Assembly: GCA_032622095.1 (NCBI GenBank)
Contig: CP136064.1
Coordinates: 145,469,954-145,533,953, forward strand
From: Siphonodentalium dalli
Taxonomy: Eukaryota; Mollusca; Scaphopoda; Gadilida; Siphonodentaliidae
Direction: 5' to 3'
Length of the DNA: 64,000 nucleotides
Below the pieces are notes generated by a model. The model ran no database searches. It was given only the letters and a program-made list of their open reading frames with translations, and was not told the DNA's origin. The translations under genes were made by a program, and so were the position numbers. Shown here piece by piece: positions 1 through 10,770 of this stretch (its first letter is position 1; each line of letters opens with the position of its first letter).

Positions 1-100
1 TCACTGATATGGCCTGCAGGCTTCAATTCAGTGAATTTGGCCGAAACGTTAACACTGTCGCCTATGGGAAACCATTTAGTTCCCTGATTCCTTAAACTGT

Positions 101-446
101 ACTAGAGAGGGAGTATCCCGACATTACGACGAAGCTATTACCAGAAAAACACAAATTAACCACACCCGCCTCAGACTCAACTGCAGTGATTTAAATTATC
201 ACAAATTTCATCGCCGATTACCCATATTGTTTATGCGGACAATTAGAGGACAACGACCATTACCTAATGAATTGCGATATATATACATCTGAAAGAAACT
301 AACTTCTCCAGTCACTAAATGATATATGCAACCTGACAACGCATAAGCTTCTTTGTGGATGCCCCGAATTAACACCCAAAACCAACGCAAAATTGTTCAG
401 AGAAGTACAGAAATACATCTCCAGGGCAAAGCGTTTCTCCAACTAA
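101..446 (+). pseudogene. Decayed LINE C-terminus (zinc-knuckle end of a retrotransposon polyprotein)
   Basis: Reading frames here resemble the end of an AP-endonuclease non-LTR retrotransposon. A first frame carries N-H-T-R-L-R-L-N-C-S-D-L-N. After a frameshift near 205-216 comes C-L-C-G-x-x-E-D-x-x-H-Y-L-x-x-C, the Cys/His cluster usual near the LINE C-terminus. A stop falls at about 265, and a third segment ends in Q-K-Y-I-S-R-A-K-R-F-S-N and a stop at 444-446. The order and spacing match the end of the minus-strand LINE at 55190-58399 (C-x-C-G-x-x-x-E-E-x-x-H-Y-F-x-x-C, ending Q-L-Y-I-T-S-T-S-R-F-K-F-Y). This is a related copy, 5' truncated by the window edge or earlier, with at least two frame breaks. 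It is non-functional. Confidence 0.7.
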
Positions 447-1107
447 GATTGTATATCGCCATGTTACATGATCTAATACTGTCAGACTTAAAAGAACGAT
501 TGTATACTTAGCAATAACTCGCGCGAGTATCAATGCCATACAGTCCGTTGGTACGAGGTCACCGAGTCATTTAAAAAACACTAAAAACACATTCTAAAAC
601 CCCTAAACCCTATCTGACATAACCCAATTTACTACTCTAAGCTCATTTCTTTCCTATTCTTAACTTAGACTTATACCGTATTACCATTACTGATGATCTA
701 TCTCTTCCAATCAACATTGTCAGCAGCATTTCGAACTTGATGCGTTATGTTATTTCCTTTAAAAATAGACTCTCTTATATCTCACTTATATGTCTATTTA
801 ATATATATATATATACCACATATAATAACACGTTAATGAAAAGAAGTAGAAAGACGAGCCAGTGAACAGAAATAATGTTGGACGCTTTTGCGACACAACG
901 TTTATTCTACAAGTACATATCTGAATCTATACAGAAACATAGGGAAGAGATACACCATTATTATCTATAAACATTAATTATTCTCCATTCCTATAAACAA
1001 TGCCATTACCTGACGTACATATACCCACACCACCTCGCGAGAGTAATAATCGGCTACATGGAACGACATTACTATCTGGAATAAGGATAGTATATCGTAC
1101 GACACAA
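447..1107. other. Unassigned AT-rich DNA, probably the LINE 3' UTR at its left end
   Basis: No coding sequence is visible. The first part may be the 3' UTR of the LINE remnant. A short (AT)n tract lies at about 799-814. The base before 1108 is A, which is the expected left half of an A|T Helitron target. Confidence 0.4.
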
Positions 1108-1143
1108 TCTCATATATATTTTGAAGACCTCTGTCTGTATGTT

Positions 1144-1175
<32 letters not shown>

Positions 1176-1625
1176 ATTAATACAAATCTACGATTCTCGA
1201 CCGATCGGGACGAAACTTGGTACGTGTGTGTAGTTTGACCAGGCGGTGAACGTTGTCGTATTGGCGAGCCCGTGCGGCGCCCGCTTCGCGCATGCGCAGA
1301 CGAGATCTCGGAAACGGGTGGAGCTATCGACTTGAAATTTGCTATGTGAATGTATCTTGCCCCGGATACGAATTTTATCGGGTCGCCGAGCCCGTGCGAC
1401 GCCAGCTTCGCGCATGCGCAGACGAGATCTCGGAAACGGGTGGAGCTATCGACTTGAAATTTGCTTTGTGAATGTATCTTGCCCCGGATACGAATTGTAT
1501 CGGGTCGCCGAGTCCGTGCGACGCCAGCTTCGCGCATGCGCAGACCAGATCTCGGAAACGGGTAGAGCTATCGACTTGAAATTTTGTTTTTGAATAGCCC
1601 GGACAACGTCGGGCTCATCGGCTAG
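1108..1625 (+). mobile_element. Non-autonomous Helitron-like element, family A copy 1
   Basis: The left end is A|TCTCATATATATTTTGAAG; the right end is CATCGGCTAG|T. Just before that is a hairpin, AGCCCG(G)AC-AAC-GTCGGGCT, an 8-bp stem with one bulged G. TC at the 5' end, CTAG at the 3' end, a 3'-subterminal hairpin, no TIRs and an A/T target are Helitron hallmarks. A (GTCT)n microsatellite at about 1135-1175 is followed by a block with CGACCGATCGGGACGAAACT. Tandem ~122-bp units then follow (GAGCTATCGA at 1321, 1443 and 1565). Each unit holds GAGATCTC and usually GCGCATGCGC. There is no Rep/helicase coding. Open frames across these repeats reflect periodicity, not genes. Confidence 0.72.
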
Positions 1626-2313
1626 TCTCATATATATTTTGAAGAACTCTGTTTGTCTGTATGTTTGTTTGTCTGTATGTCTGTCATTTATACAAATCTA
1701 CGATTCTCGACCGATCGGGACGAAACTTGGTACGTGTGTGTAGTTTGACCAGGCGGTGGACGTTGTCGTATTGGCGAGCCCGTGCGGCGCCCGCTTCGCG
1801 CATGTGCAGACGAGATCTCGGAAACGGGTGGAGCTATCGACTTGAAATTTGCTATGTGAATGTATCTTGCCCCGGATACGAATTTTATCGGGTCGCCGAG
1901 CCCGTGCGATGCCAGCTTCGCGCATGCGCAGACCAGATCTCGGAAACGGGTGGAACTATCGACTTGAAATTTGGTATGTGAATGTATCTTGCCCCGGATA
2001 CGAACTTTATCGGGTCGCCGAGCCCGTGCGACGCCAGCTTCGCGCATGCGTAGACGAGATCTCGGAAACGGGTGGAGCTATCGACTTGAAATTTGGTATG
2101 TGAATGTATCTTGCCCCGGATAGGAATTTTATCGGATCGCCGAGCCCGTGCGACGCCAGCTTCGCGCATGCGCAGACCAGATCTCGGAAACGGGTAGTGC
2201 TATCGACTTGAAATTTGGTTTTTGAATAGCCCGGACAACGTCGGGCTGGGTAGACCTATCGACTTGAAATTTGGTTTTTGAATAGCCCGGACAACGTCGG
2301 GCTCATCGGCTAG
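1626..2313 (+). mobile_element. Helitron-like element, family A copy 2
   Basis: It starts with TCTCATATATATTTTGAAG immediately after the CTAG of copy 1, so the two abut head to tail. It has four ~122-bp units. The 3' hairpin region is present twice (about 2226-2246 and 2281-2302), as if the last ~55 bp were duplicated. It ends at CATCGGCTAG. Confidence 0.7.
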
Positions 2314-2792
2314 TCTCATATATATTTTGAAGACCTCTGTTTGTCTGTATGTTTGTTTGTCTGTATGTCTGTCATTTATACAAATCTACGATTCTCGGCC
2401 GATCGGGACGAAACTTGGTACGTGTGTGTAGTTTGACCAGGCGGTCGACGTTGTCGTATTGGCAAGCCCGTGCGGCGCCCGCTTCGCGCATGCGCAGATG
2501 AGATATCAGAAACGGGTGGAGCTATCGACTTGCAATTTGCTATGCGAATGTATCTTGCCCCGTGTACGAATTTTATCAGGGGTCGCCGAGCCCGTGCGAC
2601 GCCAGCTTCGCGCATGCGCAGACGAGATCTCGGAAACGGGTGGAGCTATCGACTTGAAATTTGGTATGTGAATGTATCTTGCCCCGGATACCAATTTTAT
2701 CGGGTCGTCGAGCCCGTGCGACGCCAGCTTCGCACATGTGCAGACGAGATCTCGGAAACGGGTAGAGCTATAACGTCGGGCTCATCGGCTAG
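2314..2792 (+). mobile_element. Helitron-like element, family A copy 3 (3' hairpin damaged)
   Basis: It has the same 5' end, microsatellite and ~122-bp units as its neighbours. Near the 3' end about 35 bp are missing, so the left arm of the terminal hairpin is gone (AGCTATAACGTCGGGCT at about 2766-2782), although CTAG is kept. It abuts copy 4 directly. Confidence 0.68.
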
Positions 2793-3452
2793 TCTCATAT
2801 ATATTTTGAAGACCTCTGTATGTTTGTATGTTTGTATGTCTGTCATTGATACAAATCTACGATTCTCGACCGATCGGGACGAAACTTGGTACGTGTGTGT
2901 AGTTTGACCAGGCGGTGGTCGTTGTCGTATTGGAGAGCCCGTGCGGCGCCCGTGCAGCGCATGCGCAGACCAGATCTCGGAAACGGGTGGAGCTATCGAC
3001 TTGAAATTTGCTATGTGGATGTATCTTGCCCCGGATACGAATTTGATTGGGTCGCCGAGCCCGTGCGACGCCAGCTTCGCGCATGCGCAGACGAGATCTC
3101 GGAAACGGGTGGAGCTATCGACTTGAAATTTGGTATGTGAATGTATTTTGCCCCGGATACGAATTTTATCGGATCGCCGAGCCCGTGCGACGCCAGCTTC
3201 GCGCATGCGCAGACGAGATCTCGGAAACGGGTGGAGCTATCGACTTGAAATTTTCTATGTGAATGTATCTTGCCCCGGATACGAATTTTATCGGGTCGCC
3301 GAGCCCGTGCGCGCCAGCTTCGCGTATGCGCAGACCAGATCTCGGAAACGGGTGGAGCTATCGACTTGAAATTTGATCTCGGAAACGGGTGGAGTTATCG
3401 ACTTGAAATTTGGTTTTTGAATAACCCGGACAACGTCGGGCTATTCGGCTAG
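2793..3452 (+). mobile_element. Helitron-like element, family A copy 4
   Basis: It starts TCTCATATATATTTTGAAG, has a GTATGTTT/GTCT tract and about four and a half ~122-bp units, one of them truncated at about 3373. It ends with the family A hairpin (AACCCGGACAACGTCGGGCT) and TTCGGCTAG. A family B element follows without a gap. Confidence 0.68.
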
Positions 3453-4102
3453 TCTACTATATATTTTGAGAACTACGTATATCCATATATATATCATTTA
3501 TAGAATCGAAAACGGCTGGACCGATTGAGACCAAACTTCCTGTCTAAGGTTAAAAATCCACGGACAGTGCATAGCACAGCTTCTGAGAACGTCCGAGAAC
3601 TCCTTCTCCACCCCAGTCACAAAAAAACGGCACCGTGGAGTTAATCGCGTTGATAGGTAAAGGGCGTTCGTGTCCGCTGTGTCGTTGATAAAGAGCGTCT
3701 ATATACACGACGAGTATTACCGTCTCGAGACGAACTTTCGTACTTAATTTCGTACTTAGCAGTCTTAGGGGTTCCAATGAACGGGGGAGGTAACCCTCAC
3801 CTTGAAACGGGTACCCACAAATGATATATGTGTGTGTGTCCTTTATAGACTCAAACCGATTGAGCTCAAACTTGCTACCTATGGGTACTTTTGTGCGGGA
3901 AGTGTCATGGACTGGTCAAATTGTGACCCCGACCTGACCTTGACCTTCTAAATGATCAATTCAAGGTCAAATCGGGTAAAACTGGCGGATTTCGACGAAA
4001 TTTTACACCTAGGTGCAGCACACGTGTATCGGAAGCTGTTGCAATTGCTTTTTCGAACAAAGCCATGCGACGATTGCCGCCAGTGGCGGGCTAACCTGCT
4101 AG
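3453..4102 (+). mobile_element. Helitron-like element, family B copy 1
   Basis: The 5' end is TCTACTATATATTTTGAG. The 3' end has a CCGCC-AGT-GGCGG hairpin followed by GCTAACCTGCTAG. The body has an AAAGGGCGTTCG / GTGTCGTTGATAAAGAGCG module, then a second block with GACCTGACCTTGACCTT and TTCAAGGTCAAAT. It is the short version of family B (650 bp). No coding sequence. Confidence 0.68.
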
Positions 4103-4822
4103 TCTACTATATATTTTGAGAACTACGTATATAAATATATATGTGTATATACATGTACTTTATAGAATCGAAAACGGCTGCACAGATCGAGACCAAACTT
4201 CTCATCTAAGGGTAAAAACCCACGGGAATGGTCGTCGCGGCGTTTTGGAGAAGCTCCGAGCACCCGTTCTCCACCCTCAGTCACAAAAATGACCGCATCC
4301 TTGGCACTGTGGGGTTAATCGCGTTGATAGTTAAAGAGCATTTGTATCCGCAGTGTCGTTGATAAAGAGTGAATGCGTGTAATCTGATTCTTACGTCTGG
4401 GTCCAGACATGAGCGTGTTGTGTTATTCTTACGTACTGAGGGCTTCCTAGGAACGGGGGAGATTTTCATCGGGTCAGTTTTTCCACCCGAGGTGATCTTC
4501 ACATTGAAACAGGTACCCACAAATGATATATATGTGTGTGTCCTTTATAGACTCGAACCGATTGAGCTCAAACTTGCTACCTACGGAAAGTGTCATGGAC
4601 GGGTTAAATTGTGACCCCGACCTGACCTTGACCTTGAAAATGATCAATTCAAGGTCAAATCTGGTAAAATTGAAAAACAAACAATTAAATTAAAAAATTA
4701 AAAAGGCACAATAAACTCATTTAAAAATTTGTTTTTTTAAATTAATTAAAAAAAAATTATTAACAAAATTAAAAATTGTCATGTTTCTGACGATTGCCGC
4801 CAGTGGCGGGCTAACCTGATAG
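4103..4822 (+). mobile_element. Helitron-like element, family B copy 2
   Basis: It has the same termini as B copy 1, but the last bases are CTGATAG instead of CTGCTAG, a mutated terminus. After the TTCAAGGTCAAAT block it gains an A-rich stretch (4660-4785) of ATTAAAT-type sequence, seen in many B copies and absent from others. Confidence 0.65.
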
Positions 4823-5691
4823 TCTATCTATTATATATTGTGGAAGATCTGTGTGTGTGTGTGTGTCTGTGTGTCTGTCTGTAATCGATGGACTCGAAAA
4901 CGGCCGAGCCGAATTCAATGAAACTTGGTATGTGTGGGTATTTTCGACCGAGGAGTGACATGGGCCTATTAATTTGCCCGTGCGACGTGACCTTGACCTT
5001 GAAATAGGGTAATTTCAAGGTCAAACGCCCGAATATCACGAGATTTCGATGAAACTTGGTATGTGGGGGTATTTCCGACCGGGAAGTGGCATAAACCTAT
5101 TAATTTGCCCGTGCGACGTGACCTTGACCTTGAAATAGGGTCATTTAAAGGTCAAACGCACGAATATCAGGGGATTTCGATGAAATTTGGTACGTGGGGA
5201 TACCTTCGGCCGGGGAGTGGCGTAAACCTATTAATTTACCCGTGCGACGTTACCTTGACATCGGGACATTTCAAGGTCAAACGCCCGAATATCACGGGAT
5301 GTCGATGAAACTTGGTATGTGGGGGTACTTTCGGTCGGGGAGTCACATAAGCCTATTCATTTGCCCGTGCGACGAGACCTTGAAATCGGGTCAATTCAAG
5401 GTAAAATCGCGAATTTTGATGGGATTTCCACGAAATATGATATGTAGGGTTACTTTTGTCCACTGAGTGTTTTGGACGGGTCAGATCGTGACCCCGAACT
5501 GACCTTGACCTTTAAAATGATCAATTCAAGGTCAAATCGGGTAAAACCGGATGGATTTCGACGGGTACTTTTGTCAGGTACTTTTGTCCGGGCAGTGTTT
5601 TGGACTGGTCAAATCGTGACCCCACTTGACCTTGACCTTCATAATGGACAATTCAAGGTCAAAGCCCGGACGAAGTCGGGTCACCTTCTAG
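4823..5691 (+). mobile_element. Helitron-like element, family C copy 1
   Basis: It starts TCTATCTATTATATATTGTGG, has a (GT)n/GTCT tract, then about four tandem units of ~125-130 bp. Each unit contains GATGAAACTTGGTATGTGGG and the pair GACCTTGACCTTGA / TCAAGGTCAAACG. It ends with a GCCCGGACGAAGTCGGGT hairpin and CACCTTCTAG. The last third (about 5460-5640) carries B-like blocks, so this copy is partly mosaic. Confidence 0.66.
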
Positions 5692-6263
5692 TCTATTATA
5701 TATTTTGGAAGATCTGTGTGTCTGTCTGTCTGTAATCGATGGACTCGAAAACGGCCGAGCCGATTTCGATGAAACTTGGTATGTTGGGGTATCTTCGGCC
5801 GGGGAGTGACATGGGCCTATTAATTTGCCCGTGCGATGTGACCTTGACCTTGAAATCGGGTCATTTCAAGGTCAAACGCCCGAATATCACGGGATTTCGA
5901 TGAAACTTGGTATGTGGGTGTATTTTCGGCCGGGGAGTGGCATAAATCTATTAATTTGCCAGTGCGACGTGACCTTGAAATCGGGTCATTTCAAGGTCAA
6001 ACGCCAGAATATCACGGGATTTCGATGAAATTTGGTATGTGGGGGTACTTTCATATGGGGAGTCTCATAAGCATATTCATTTGCCCGTGTGACGTGACCT
6101 TGAAATCGGGTCAATTCAAGGTCAAATCGCCAATTTTGATGGTATTTCGACGACATTTTATACATAGGGTTACTTTTGTCCACTGGGTGTTTTGGACGGG
6201 TCAAATCGTGACAATCGTGACAATTCAAGGTCAAAGCCCGGACGAAGTCGGGTCACCTTCTAG
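5692..6263 (+). mobile_element. Helitron-like element, family C copy 2
   Basis: A cleaner C element: TCTATTATATATTTTGGAAG start, GTCT tract, three units (GATGAAACTTGG-type starts near 5768, 5899 and 6022), and the family A/C/D type hairpin followed by CACCTTCTAG. Confidence 0.68.
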
Positions 6264-6981
6264 TACTATATATTTTGAGACTTCCGTATATATATATATG
6301 TGTGTACTTTATAGAATCGAAAACGACTGCACCTATCGAGGGCAAATTTCGTATATAAGTGTAAAACCCCACGGGGATCGTCCACGTCGCATTTTGGACA
6401 AGCTTTGACCACTCATTCTCCACTCCCAATCATCAAAATCACCACAAACGGCACGGCGGTGGTTAATCGCATTGATAGTTAAAGAGCGTTCCTATCCGCA
6501 GTGTAGTCGATAAAGAGCGTATATGCGTAATGTGATTCTTACGCCTGTACACGGGCGTCAGCGTCGGTGAGCGTGTTGTGTGATTCTTACGTACTTGGTA
6601 TCCAGACATGAGCGTGTTGTGTGATTCTTACATACTTAGGGCTTCCTAGGAACTGGGATCGGGTCAGTTTTTCCGTACTAGGTGATCTTCACCAATATAT
6701 TTCTAAATTCTATTTATGTTTATCCAGAATGTATTTGATATTGAATATCCAAACCACCTATGTCTAATTATGCTCGAACGCCTCTCCATAATTCTAGAAT
6801 GTCACCAATTGGGCTTTAGTAATAACTCAAAAAAGGAAAACAATAAATATCATGATCGGTGAAATAAATCTTGGTGAACTCCAGGCTGGTAAAAAATATG
6901 ACTTCACAAACAGATATGGGAGAGATGACTGTGATGAAAAAAATCGACCCATACGAACTCATGAATCACTCTTGTGATTAG

Positions 6982-9961
6982 TATGCACACACTCAATTCC
7001 GGGCCAATATAAAACAATCAAAGAAAGGCACCTCATTATTAGGCCTTAACTGCCGAAGTCTAAATGCGAACTGGGATTCATTCAAAGACTTATTATGTAA
7101 TATCCAAAACAACGACAATATCTTCGACGTCATAGCCCTATCTGAAATATTCAGGATCAAGGAAACATATATATTACCCGGGTATCAACCTTTTGAATAC
7201 GCAACGCGTCCAGATAACGACGATGGTGGAGGTGGGGTTGGATTATTTATAAAAAATGGCATAACATTTAGAAATAGACCTGACTTATCTATATTTATAC
7301 CACACGTCGCAGAAACGCTATTTGTTGAAATTAATCCTAACAAAAAAAACTCATATGTGGTAGGAGTAATATACAGACCTAACACAGCCCCAAGAGCAGA
7401 TATCGATGAATTCATGACTTATATAGATGCCATAATGGTCAAACTAAATGAATCGCACGCTAAAGCATATTTGATTGGGGACTTCAACATTGACCTACTA
7501 AACTCTGATAATCATACGAAAACCGGAGATTTTATAGATAACATATTTGAGCGGGGTTACCTCCCTGTGATTACAAAACCTACTCGGGTCACGGAATACT
7601 CAGCAACATTAATTGACCATATCCATACGAACTCGAAGTGGAAATATGACTGCGGAATTATATTATCAGATGTCTCTGATCATTTTGCAACATACTACAT
7701 TGAAAATGAATTACATCAAAATTATATTAACTCAGCACAACAATCCCTAGAACCCATTCGAATAATTAATGAAAAAAATATAAATTCATTTAAAGAAATC
7801 CTAGGCAGTCTATCGTTTGACTCAGTTTTCGGCTGCAATTCAGCAGAACAAGCGTATGACAAATTTATAGAACAGTATATATCAGCATATGAGCAAGCCT
7901 TCCCTCTCAGATACACCGAACAAACGAAAAAATATATCAAAAGAGAACCTTGGATTACAAACGGCTTATTGCAATCATCATTGAATAAAAGTAAGCTATT
8001 CACTAAAAAAATAGCACAGCCATCGACAATCAATAGAGATAAATATAAAGCATATTGTAAAATATTCAACCAACTGAAGAGGAAGAGCAAAAACCAGTAC
8101 TATAACTCAATTCTCGAAGAAAATAAAAATAACATGAGACGAACATGGACCATATTAAAAGATGCTCTTAAATTATCAACATGTTCACATAGTCTTGCAA
8201 AAAATATAAAATTTCGAAACGGAACAATTTCAGATCCGGCAACTATTGCGCAATCATTTAACGAATATTTCGCAACAATAGGTCAGAATACAGCTAATAA
8301 CGTAGAGAAAATTCAGGATATACAACCTCTTGATTATATGTCTGAAAAAAACCAAAAGAACTTCTTTCTCTCAGAAACATCATTGTCGGAGATTGTAGAT
8401 ATTTGCACCAAAATGTCTAATAAAAGCTGTGTAGACTTTTTTAATATATCAACGAAGCTAATGAAAAGTACTATAAATGAAACAGCAAACGCGCTTTCGT
8501 ACATAATACATTTATCTTTCAAACAAGGCGTTGTTACTTAAAAAATGAAAATCTCCAGAGTAGTACCAATATACAAAAATAGTGCCCGTGAAAATATTGA
8601 AAATTATAAACCAATCAGTATTCTTCCCGCTTTCTCTAAAATTATGGAAAAACTTATGCATAAACGTTTAAACTCGTTCTTAACAAAATTTGATATCCTC
8701 CACGAAAACCAATTTGGATTTAGAGCAAACCACTCAACAACCCACCCATTACTTCATTTATTACATCATATTGCCGAAAATAACGACAAAAAGACACGAG
8801 ACTCTACATTAGCAATCTTTATTGACCTTTCAAAGGCTTTTGACACAATCAGTCATGAAATACTCCTACAAAAGCTTGACCATTATGGTATCAGGGGCAT
8901 AACCAAGAAATTGTTCACGAGTTACTTAGAGGGTAGACAGCAATATGTTGAAATCGAACATGAAAAATCAAATATGCTCAATATTAGCTGTGGGGTGCCT
9001 CAAGGATATATTTTAGGGCCGCTACTTTTTCTCATATACGTCAACGATATGCCCAATAGCACGTGTTTGAACATACTTTCATTTGCAGACGACACAACCC
9101 TCCATATTTCTGGAAATGACCACCGCCAAATTGAAAAACAAGTTAATTTAGAATTGAAAAAAGTTCACAATTGGTGCTGTAGCAATAAATTGGTTATTAA
9201 TATAACAAAAAGTAAGTACATGTTACTACATCCAACTAATAATGACTTTAAATGGAATATTCTTAAAATAAAACTGAACAACGAGCCACTAACACGAATT
9301 GGAAACGTTAGACCGGAACAATGTATGAAATTCCTCGGAATTAATATTGATGAAAATCTCACCTTCAAATATCACATATCAATAGTAAAAACACGGATAT
9401 CCAATGCAATGTACTGCATCAATAAGGTTAAACGTATACTTCCCAAAAACTGTTTGAAAACTTTATACTTTTCTCTAATCCACAGTCATCTCATATATGG
9501 GTTGCCAATTTGGGGTCATGCTGAACCTGGAAATACTCTCTTCAAACAACAGAAAAAAGCCATCCGTATCATGGCAAACAGAACGTATAGAAGCCACACA
9601 GCCAATATTTCGCAAAGAAAAGATTCTAAAATTTTATGACATGTATCGGTTACAATCGGACACTTTTGTATTTGATTGGACAAAAGGAAACCTTCCGAAA
9701 TCATTTGATAATTCGTTTGAATATACAACTGCTAATACTCGACAAGCTGGCAATTTGAAAACATTAACCCCGAGAACGACATTTACTTCTATACTACCCA
9801 AACACGCGTTTCCGTGCATATGGAACTTATTGGATAAAAATCTGAAAAATATCAGATTTCGAAATAGATTTAAAAAAGAATTGAAAAATAAATATTTATT
9901 GCAATATGCAACAAAAGTTAAATGCAACAACTCATTTTGTCAAGACTGTAAAGTGGCTTAA
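6982..9961 (+). pseudogene. LINE polyprotein: AP endonuclease + reverse transcriptase, inactivated
   Basis: It nicks target DNA and reverse-transcribes the element RNA (family knowledge). One frame is open from 6982. The endonuclease shows L-N-C-R-S-L (about 7045), L-S-E-I (about 7141), G-G-G-G-V-G-L-F, I-Y-R-P (about 7370), G-D-F-N-I-D (about 7480) and S-D-H-F (about 7675). The RT (8545 on) has N-Y-K-P-I-S-I-L-P, F-I-D-L-S-K-A-F-D, G-V-P-Q-G-Y-I-L-G-P (usually S for Y) and the catalytic F-A-D-D (about 9080). A TAA at 8539-8541 interrupts the same frame between the two domains. A frameshift near 9600 moves the C-terminal ~120 residues to another frame, ending at 9961 with a Cys-rich C-x-x-x-x-C-x-x-C tail. 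It probably died recently: only two breaks in ~990 codons. Confidence 0.88.
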
Positions 9962-10382
9962 TATAGCATTGACCCCTAATCCCCCCATCATTTTAGTAAC
10001 TGTAGTGCAGTCTGGTATGTTCACCTTAACATGTTGGCGGGACGAAACGATAAACTGCTTCCTACATATCGATATATGAATTCCTCGATCACCTGAAACA
10101 AATAGCTATTTCAGCAACAACGATCATTCAATGCATTTGATAATCGGAAGCCATTATTTTCTTAACGAATGAAGAATTAAAACAGCCCCGGCCATACCCC
10201 ATCATTAGTGACAGATTTATTATAAGCCCATGAAAACTACCTATACATATGTATTAACACATGCATGTAGATGCATCCCATAAGTGGTTTGGATACCTTG
10301 TTTGTCTATTATGAACTACATTCTATCATTTTCATTATCATTTCACTTCATTAGTTGCCACTTCATGTTTGTATACGAAGGG

Positions 10383-10416
10383 GCGACAGGAAGACGGCCC
10401 ATCTGGGCCATGTCGC
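10383..10416 (+). other. Stem-loop in the LINE 3' UTR
   Basis: GCGACA (10383-10388) pairs with TGTCGC (10411-10416). Inside them GGCCCA-TC-TGGGCC (10396-10409) forms a second perfect 6-bp stem. It sits about 90 bp before the ATC tail. 3' UTR structures of this kind are thought to be read by the element's own reverse transcriptase; that role is inferred here. Confidence 0.6.
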
Positions 10417-10770
10417 TCCTGTATAATATCATTTTTGTTTGTTTATTATCACCATTTTCATAAGCTTGTAAATATTATACAAATAAACAATCATCATCAT
10501 CATCATCACCTTGAAACGGGTACCCACAAATGATATATATGTGTGTGTGTCCTTTATAGACTCGAACCGATTGAGCTCAAACTTGCTACCTACGGGAAGT
10601 GTCATGGGCGGGTTAAAATGTGACCCCGACCTGACCTTGACCTTCAAAATGATCAATTCAAGGTCAAATTTCGGCGGATTTTGACGAATTGAAAAATAAA
10701 TTCATTTAAAAAAAGCTTTTTCGAACAAAGCCATAGGACGAATGCCGCCAGTGGCGGGCTAACCTGCTAG

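Larger units (their letters stand above)
6694..10505 (+). mobile_element. Non-LTR retrotransposon (AP-endonuclease type, CR1/Jockey-like)
   Basis: A ~3.8-kb insertion in a Helitron. It has AP-endonuclease and reverse transcriptase coding, a 3' UTR with a strong stem-loop, an AATAAA-like stretch and a terminal (ATC)n tail at about 10491-10505. A possible 5-bp target duplication, TCACC, flanks it (6689-6693 and 10506-10510); the ATC tail makes the exact length uncertain. The 5' end (6694-6981) holds a short leader with stops and no recognisable ORF1, so the element is either 5' truncated or from a single-ORF lineage. The clade assignment rests on motif style only. Confidence 0.82.
6264..10770 (+). 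mobile_element. Helitron-like element, family B copy 3, split by a LINE
   Basis: The 5' part runs 6264-6693 (starting TACTATATATTTTGAG). It breaks off inside GGTGATCTTCACC. The 3' part resumes at about 10506 with TCACCTTGAAACGGG, the sequence that normally follows in intact B copies, and ends in a CCGCC-AGT-GGCGG hairpin and CTGCTAG at 10770. The spliced element is about 0.7 kb, normal for the family. The LINE therefore jumped in after this Helitron was in place. Confidence 0.7.

Noticed and set aside
974-3262. Many 60-187-codon open frames on both strands over the family A repeats
   Set aside because: The frames repeat the same peptide with the period of the DNA repeat, overlap on both strands, and have no domain. 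They arise because the ~122-bp units happen to lack stops in several frames.
1108-3452. Regular repeats that at first look like a CRISPR array
   Set aside because: The whole ~122-bp unit is repeated with no unique spacers, the units lie inside Helitron borders, and the window is clearly from an animal genome.
7722-9930. Minus-strand frames opposite the LINE coding region
   Set aside because: They are complements of the AT-rich RT/endonuclease coding strand and show no domains.
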